Shown here piece by piece: positions 16,944 through 22,101 of a stretch of DNA of 22,101 bases. Under the pieces are notes generated by a model. It had not been told where the DNA came from and ran no database searches. It saw only the letters and a program-made list of their open reading frames with translations. Every line of letters starts with the position of its first letter. The stretch's first letter is position 1. Both the position numbers and the translations under genes were made by a program. The DNA comes from Carex sylvatica (lineage: Eukaryota; Streptophyta; Magnoliopsida; Poales; Cyperaceae): assembly GCA_964058845.1 (NCBI GenBank), contig CAXKVR010000717.1, positions 1-22,101 on the forward strand. The letters are read 5' to 3'.

Positions 16944-19900
16944 ATGGGTACTGACGACATAGTGGAGGCGGAACTCACCAGTCCTTCCACGTCATCCTCT
17001 GCCGGTGGGGACCGCATCCCGTACAGCGGACCTCTCAGTGGCCCCCTCAACAAGCGTGGGGTTCGCAAGAACGCCCGTTTCAACGACTCCGCTCTCACCT
17101 CTCCGGGCCGATCATCCAATGGAGATGACGACTTGGCTTATGTGGAGATTACGCTGGACGTGCGCGATGACTCCGTGGCGGTACACAGTGTCAAGCCGGC
17201 GGGAAACACTGGAGGCTCAACTGGAGAGGAGGATCCTGACATGATGCTACTGGCAAAGACGCTGGAGAAACGCTCCGTTGGCTCAAACCTGATGCGATCT
17301 GCTTCGTCTAAACTTAAACAGGTATCTCAGGAGCTAAGAAGACTGGCCTCCGGGAATAGGCGAACCGGAGCACGCATTGACAGGTCTAAATCGGCTGCTG
17401 CACATGCACTCAAGGGACTAAAGTTTATCAGTAAGACTGATGGTGGGGCCGGCTGGTCAGCAGTCGAAAAACGGTTCGATGAACTCGCCTCTTCAGCTGG
17501 ATTGCTTCATAAATCGAAATTTGGCCAGTGTATAGGTACTTAATTTAAGTTCTTGTTTAACTTGTAATTGTAATTTGATGTCAAAGAAAGTTGACAGAGT
17601 GAAATGGGCAATTGTAGGAATGAAGGAATCAGCGTTTGCTAATGAACTTTTCGATGCGTTGGCGAGGAGAAGAAATATACATGGAGATACGATTAGTAAA
17701 GCTGAGCTCAGAGAGTTCTGGGATCAAATTACGGATCAGAGTTTTGATTCAAGGCTCCAAACTTTCTTTGACATGTAAGTGAAGTGGGTTTATTTCAAAT
17801 GCGCTTTCTTTATTGCATTTATTTTGGTCAATTGTTTTTGAAAAACAAAATATCCTGTTCATATCAAACAGGGTGGACAAGAACGCCGATGGAAGGATTA
17901 CTGAAGAGGAGGTCAAGGAGGTAAGCCTCTCACTTTATGCACCATCAATAATTACGTTCTTTTACTCTGACTGATGTGGCTTAATTTAATTGGATGTCAT
18001 CCGAGTTGTAAGCCAGACACTGAGGTCAATAATGGCAGGCTGTGTAGCAGTAGCAGTGTAGTGTGCACTTTCTTGATTTTTTTAAGAAACGCACATGTTC
18101 AAATAACAAACAAAGTTTGATTAGAAGAAAATACTTGTTTATAAATTTTATATTTTTAGAATTTTTTCCTATTTTTTCAGATAGATAGAAAATCACTTGA
18201 TCTAAAAGATTTTAGACCATTTAAAAATAGTGAATTTCTATGTAACTGAAAAATAGTAAAAAAAATTCTAAAAAATATAAAATTTAGTCTGTAATTACAA
18301 TTTCATATGGAAATCATATTGAACGGTTCAGATCAACCGCTTGGACCTTGAAAACGAAGTTATTGATCCGTAGTATGGACCAATATGCGCAATGCATAGT
18401 ACCACGGCCTCACTCATATTTTCGACGAAATCTGGAGATACAATTAGTAATGAAGTACACTTTTCTTTTGTTTTGCATAATATTAATCCTTTTGATTTGC
18501 ATACATGGAGACATCATAATTATGTTTTTTTTATTATTAAACAGATTATCGCTCTAAGTGCTTCAGAAAACAAACTGAAAAATGTCCAAGAACAGGCAGA
18601 GGAGTATGCTAGGTTAATTATGGAAGAACTAGACCCTGACGGCCTAGGCTACATTGAGGTCAACTTTATTGATTCAAGAATAACTTAAAAAAATACTGCA
18701 TTTTTGTAATTTAAGTAATAACATTGGAGCTTCCATTCAATTGAACAGATATACAATTTAGAAATGCTACTGCTAGAAGGCCCTGGCAAGTCTGTACAAT
18801 TAAGCACAACAACCAACAGCAAGAACTTAAGCCAGATGCTGAGCCAGAACCTGAGGCCGACCCAGCAACCAAACCCGCTGAGGCGGTGGTACCAAAAAAC
18901 CAAATATTTCATGGAAGACAACTGGAAGAGAGTTTGGGTGATGGCAGTCTGGCTTAGCATCTGCATCGCCCTTTTCACATGGAAATTCATGCAGTACAGG
19001 CACCGTGCGGTCTTTCATGTGATGGGTTACTGTGTATGTGTTGCCAAGGGTGGAGCAGAAACACTAAAGTTCAACATGGCACTCATTTTACTGCCGGTTT
19101 GTCGTAACACGATAACTTGGATCCGCAATAAGACTAGGCTTGGCCACGTCCTACCGTTTGATGATAATCTCAACTTCCATAAGGTACTCAATGACATTAT
19201 GATTAGCAACTAATTAGGAAGCTTGAAAAACCCTTGCAAATTTTACTCATGTTGATAAGTTCAAATGTTCCACCATTACTTACAGGTAATTGCTGTGGGA
19301 ATAACGATTGGTGTTGGATTACATGCAATTTCGCACTTGACATGTGATTTTCCACGTCTTTTACATGCATCTGATGAAGCATATGAGCCGATGAAACAAT
19401 TTTTTGGCGATAAGAGGCCTGATAACTATTGGTGGTTTGTTAAAGGTACAGAGGGATGGACAGGTGTGGTGATGGTAGTTTTAATGGCTATTGCATTCAC
19501 GCTTGCCACTCCTTGGTTTAGGCGTGGCCGAATTAAGCTTCCGGGTTCACTTAACCGGCTTACTGGTTTCAATGCATTTTGGTACTCACATCACCTCTTT
19601 GTGATTATCTACATTTTGCTCATTATTCATGGGATCTTTCTCTATCTCTCCCACAAGTGGTACAAGAAGACGGTAATCACACAAATCCTCTCTTCAAAAA
19701 ATTATAATACTTCTTATTAGTGTAACAAGCTTGATAACATATTATCCTCTTTGTGTAACAGACTTGGATGTATCTAGCAATACCAATGACCTTATATGCT
19801 GGTGAGCGGTTAAAAAGAGCACTAAGGTCGAGCGTGAGGCCAGTCAAGATCCTGAAAGTAGCTGTGTATCCTGGTAATGTGCTAACCCTGCACATGTCAA

Positions 19901-22101
19901 AACCACAAGGATTCCGATACCGTAGTGGCCAGTATATCTTTGTTAACTGTGCTGCCGTCTCTCCTTTCCAATGGTACATTTCTTCCCTTCTTTATAATTT
20001 TGAGTCATTAGCATATCCAGAAGTTGCACAATTCAGTTCTTGTTAACATTAATAACAGTATTTTCTTTGACGACACAAATGGAATTTAATATAGTAGTTA
20101 ACTGCTCATTTTTGTTTAAGTGGTACTGTATCTATTTACAACCTAAGTAATTATATGTTCCATGGATATTGAAAGTACAATTATTGGATGCCATAAACTT
20201 CTCTGTATAAAAATAAAGTATATGTTTAACATGTTAATTACTATTGATCAATATGGTGTTAATTTTTCAACAATGTTAAATTAATGTGAAACAGGCATCC
20301 TTTCTCTATCACCTCTGCACCACAGGATGATTACGTCAGTGTTCATATAAGAACATTGGGAGACTGGACAAGGGAGCTCAAAAATGTGTTCTCCAAGGTA
20401 ACTCACAGTTACAAAAAATTTAACAGCCTACTAACCAGGGATTGTTTCCACTTTAATCCTAGATAATGTTAACTTTTACTTCTTTTTTTGAAAGAGACGT
20501 TAAATTATACTTTATTCCAAGATTTGGTTAAAAGAAGGATTAGAGATCTGATATTAGTGGGTTTGGTTGTTATTAGGTGTGTGAGCCACCGTCTGATGGA
20601 AAGAGTGGTCTTTTGCGAGCAGATTATGATAGAGATAGCCGCAGTTCCATTCCCAAGTAAGTTGAATTACAGCAAAGTCTAGTCTGTTCTCCTCTTTTCC
20701 ACCTTTTATCTCTTACTTTTCTTTAGTGCTCCAGTCTGGTTGAGATTTAGGAGTTGTTTTAATTATCTAACGTTCATTTTCAACAAGTTTCAAGGACCTA
20801 TTGGGCCAAATGCAGTCAAACAGATGTGTTTGAATATACCAAACTCGTGTGGTCAATATGTAGCAGTAGCATGCTATCTGCTATTTTAAATTAGCAGTTG
20901 AAAAGTGTTTTATTTTATCGTTATTTAATAAGAATCTAAAAGCATCACAAAATTTCCTACTTATCTCTGTTCGAGAGACAACAGGAGGTGGTCAAATGAT
21001 GTTTTCAAAGTGTGTTTCACAAGGGGAAAAAAACTGAAAATTAGAAGCCAATTTTCAATTTTTGAAAACGAACAAAATTGGTACAGATTGAGTAGAGTTG
21101 CTTAGATGGATAAGATTACATATCAAATGTTTGATAGATAGCCAACCATTTCTGAAAATCTACATAACACAACAAAAGAGTTCCTTTCTCTATGTTTGGG
21201 TCTTTGGATTTTGATTCCTATCCATCGCGTCTCTTTCTCATGGTTAGAGTTGTTCCCTTGGTAATTACTTCCTTTGACTTTCTCTGTCTTGTCTATTGTT
21301 ATCGAGTTGCTCTACAGAATCTGCTTTGTCTTTTTCAAAAAAGCAAACGTGTAAAGGTTTTTATAATATACTTGTGAAAAATGATTTGATGTACCTTTTT
21401 TATATAATTTAATTTAATTGTCTTTTTTTACCAAGTGAAAATTTCTCTGTTTAAAATTTGTGTGATGCTTTATCTATCTCCATTGTCCCTCTGCCTTTAG
21501 CTGTTCTTCTAAATTATAATTTATTAATTTCTTTTAAATCGCAATTATTTACATTTCTAACCTGTTGACAACATCGTAACCTGTTTGGTACAGTTTTCCA
21601 CGTATATTGATAGACGGACCCTATGGTGCACCAGCACAGGACTACAAGCAATATGAAGTAGTGCTTCTAGTAGGCTTAGGCATTGGCGCTACACCTTTCA
21701 TCTCCATTATAAAGGATATAATCAATAATATCGGGCAGCTTAACTCTCTCTCACCTGACAACCTCGAGTCGGCCCAACAAAACCCGAATTACAACCCAAA
21801 CAAATCCAGTGCCACCTTCAACACAAGGCGTGCATATTTTTACTGGGTGACAAGAGAGCAAGGGTCATTTGAGTGGTTCAGAGGTGTAATGAATGACGTG
21901 GCGGAGGCAGATAAAAACAGAGTTATAGAACTACATAATTATTGTACGAGTGTGTATGAGGAGGGAGATGTGCGCTCTGCTCTGATTGCCATGTTGCAAC
22001 AGTTGAATCATGCCAAGCATGGGGTCGATGTTGTTTCAGGGACCAGAGTCAAGACACATTTTGCCAGACCCAACTGGAGAAGTGTGTACAAACGAATTGC
22101 A
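16944..22101 (+). CDS. RBOH: Respiratory burst oxidase homolog (NADPH oxidase), RBOHB-like, 3' end outside window
   Basis: RBOH proteins sit in the plasma membrane and pass electrons from cytosolic NADPH through FAD and two hemes to apoplastic O2, making superoxide for immunity and signalling. Exons: 16944-17535, 17618-17774, 17872-17920, 18545-18658, 18749-19183, 19286-19672, 19762-19973, 20295-20397, 20577-20656, 21594-22101+; all introns GT-AG with matching phase. The start is fixed by an in-frame TGA two codons upstream. Domains: N-terminal regulatory region 1-240; EF-hand loops [12 protein letters not shown] (252-263) and [12 protein letters not shown] (296-307); ferric-reductase helices from 365, with likely heme ligands H448/H462 and H551/H564 at NOX2-type spacing; FAD motif HPFSITSAP (650-658); NADPH motifs GPYGAP (718-723) and GLGIGATP (737-744). 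A linker at 757-785 is N/Q/S-rich. About 45 C-terminal residues are missing. B-like features are GYIEIYNLE, ALFTWKF and LHAISHL; the subtype letter is inference. Confidence 0.97.
17921..18544 (+). other. RBOH intron 3 (624 bp), carrying a MITE-related hairpin
   Basis: The donor GTAAGC follows GAG at 17920 and the acceptor is AAACAG before ATTATCGCT. It interrupts the region right after EF-hand 1. The middle is taken up by the hairpin element described separately; without it the intron would be roughly 300 bp. The frames at 18348-18557 and 18392-18688 run across the intron-exon border and are not separate genes. Confidence 0.9.
18105..18415. mobile_element. Decayed hairpin MITE inside RBOH intron 3
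   Basis: The core palindrome pairs 18142-18196 (TAAATTTTATATTTTTAGAA, then TTTTTTCAGATAGATAGAAA) with 18230-18286 (TTTCTATGTAACTGAAAAAT, then TTCTAAAAAATATAAAATTT). It matches the core of the element at 15137 and of MITE A. Right of it, CATATGGAAATCATATTGAA and GGTTCAGATCAACCG match the family's sub-terminal motifs, and CACGGCCTCACTC resembles the right end of MITE A. The left arm beyond the core has decayed, so the left edge is a guess and no target duplication is seen. Confidence 0.6.
18659..18748 (+). other. RBOH intron 4 with a weak donor
   Basis: The 90-bp intron separates ...GLGYIE from IYNLEML, inside the loop of EF-hand 2. The donor is GAG|GTCAAC, off consensus from the third base on. 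The acceptor TGAACAG|ATA is normal. No better GT nearby keeps the frame. If retained, translation adds VNFIDSRIT and stops, leaving only the regulatory half. Confidence 0.85.
19974..20294 (+). other. RBOH intron 7
   Basis: The 321-bp AT-rich phase-2 intron splits the Trp codon of QWHPFS just before the FAD motif. Donor TG|GTACAT, acceptor GAAACAG|GCATCC. I see no element inside. The frame at 19768-20046 is exon 7 read through into this intron. Confidence 0.9.
20657..21593 (+). other. RBOH intron 9
   Basis: This is the longest intron (937 bp). Donor CCCAA|GTAAGT is consensus and acceptor GTACAG|TTTTCC restores an Asn codon before FPRILIDG. The content is T-rich, with an imperfect inverted pair near 21034-21078 (AAACTGAAAATTAGAAG and TTTTCAATTTTTGAAAA). 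No clear transposon, and the frame at 21192-21377 is noise. Confidence 0.85.

Noticed and set aside
16931..17244. Frames overlapping RBOH exon 1 (62 residues minus strand, 79 residues plus strand)
   Set aside because: They are shadows of the GC-rich first exon in other frames; only the 16944 frame matches the RBOH family.
17575..17778. Separate gene starting at 17575
   Set aside because: Its start lies in intron 1. From 17618 it is exon 2 of RBOH in the correct phase, and its stop is in intron 2.
18685..19209. Minus-strand frames of 101, 63 and 60 residues opposite RBOH exon 5
   Set aside because: They are antisense shadows of a conserved membrane-domain exon, with no family resemblance of their own.

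Overview
The window is AT-rich nuclear DNA of a flowering plant, most likely a eudicot. The reasons are short GT-AG introns, a plant NADPH oxidase gene, dense palindromic MITEs, a Copia-type solo LTR, a tRNA-derived SINE and plastid-like DNA. The species cannot be named from the sequence.

The one confident gene is at the right end. A respiratory burst oxidase homolog (RBOH, closest to the RBOHB type) starts at 16944 on the + strand. Ten exons can be placed by codon phase and family homology. They give 879 residues: N-terminal regulatory region, two EF-hands, the six-helix ferric-reductase core with its heme histidines, the FAD domain and most of the NADPH domain. The window stops about 45 residues before the usual family C-terminus. 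A TATA box (16628-16635) and a CT-rich leader without upstream ATGs precede it, and a 206-bp MITE ends 25 bp before the TATA box.

At the left edge, positions 92-291 look like the last exon of another + strand gene that I cannot identify. Everything from about 292 to 16390 is non-coding and built largely of mobile elements. From left to right: a palindromic element (1403-1624); a 64-bp tandem duplication (1854-1981); two related double-hairpin MITEs with perfect 9-bp target duplications (2073-2312 and 2343-2555); a tandem segmental duplication (unit 1 2800-6230, unit 2 6231-8903); a hAT-like MITE (9470-10001); a plastid-like retro-insert (10714-11212); a SINE with a perfect 17-bp target duplication (12162-12277); diverged repeats (13013-13830); a hAT-like element (14528-14760); and a hairpin MITE (15137-15492) whose core recurs in RBOH intron 3.

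The duplication is the most informative structure. Each unit is about 2.17 kb without later insertions. Unit 1 carries a 1251-bp foldback element that unit 2 lacks. Unit 2 carries a 495-bp solo LTR that unit 1 lacks. Each unit therefore supplies the empty site for the other's insertion, which fixes element ends and order of events. I found no defence, metabolic or regulatory system that would count as undescribed; the interest lies in transposon history and its contact with the RBOH promoter and intron.
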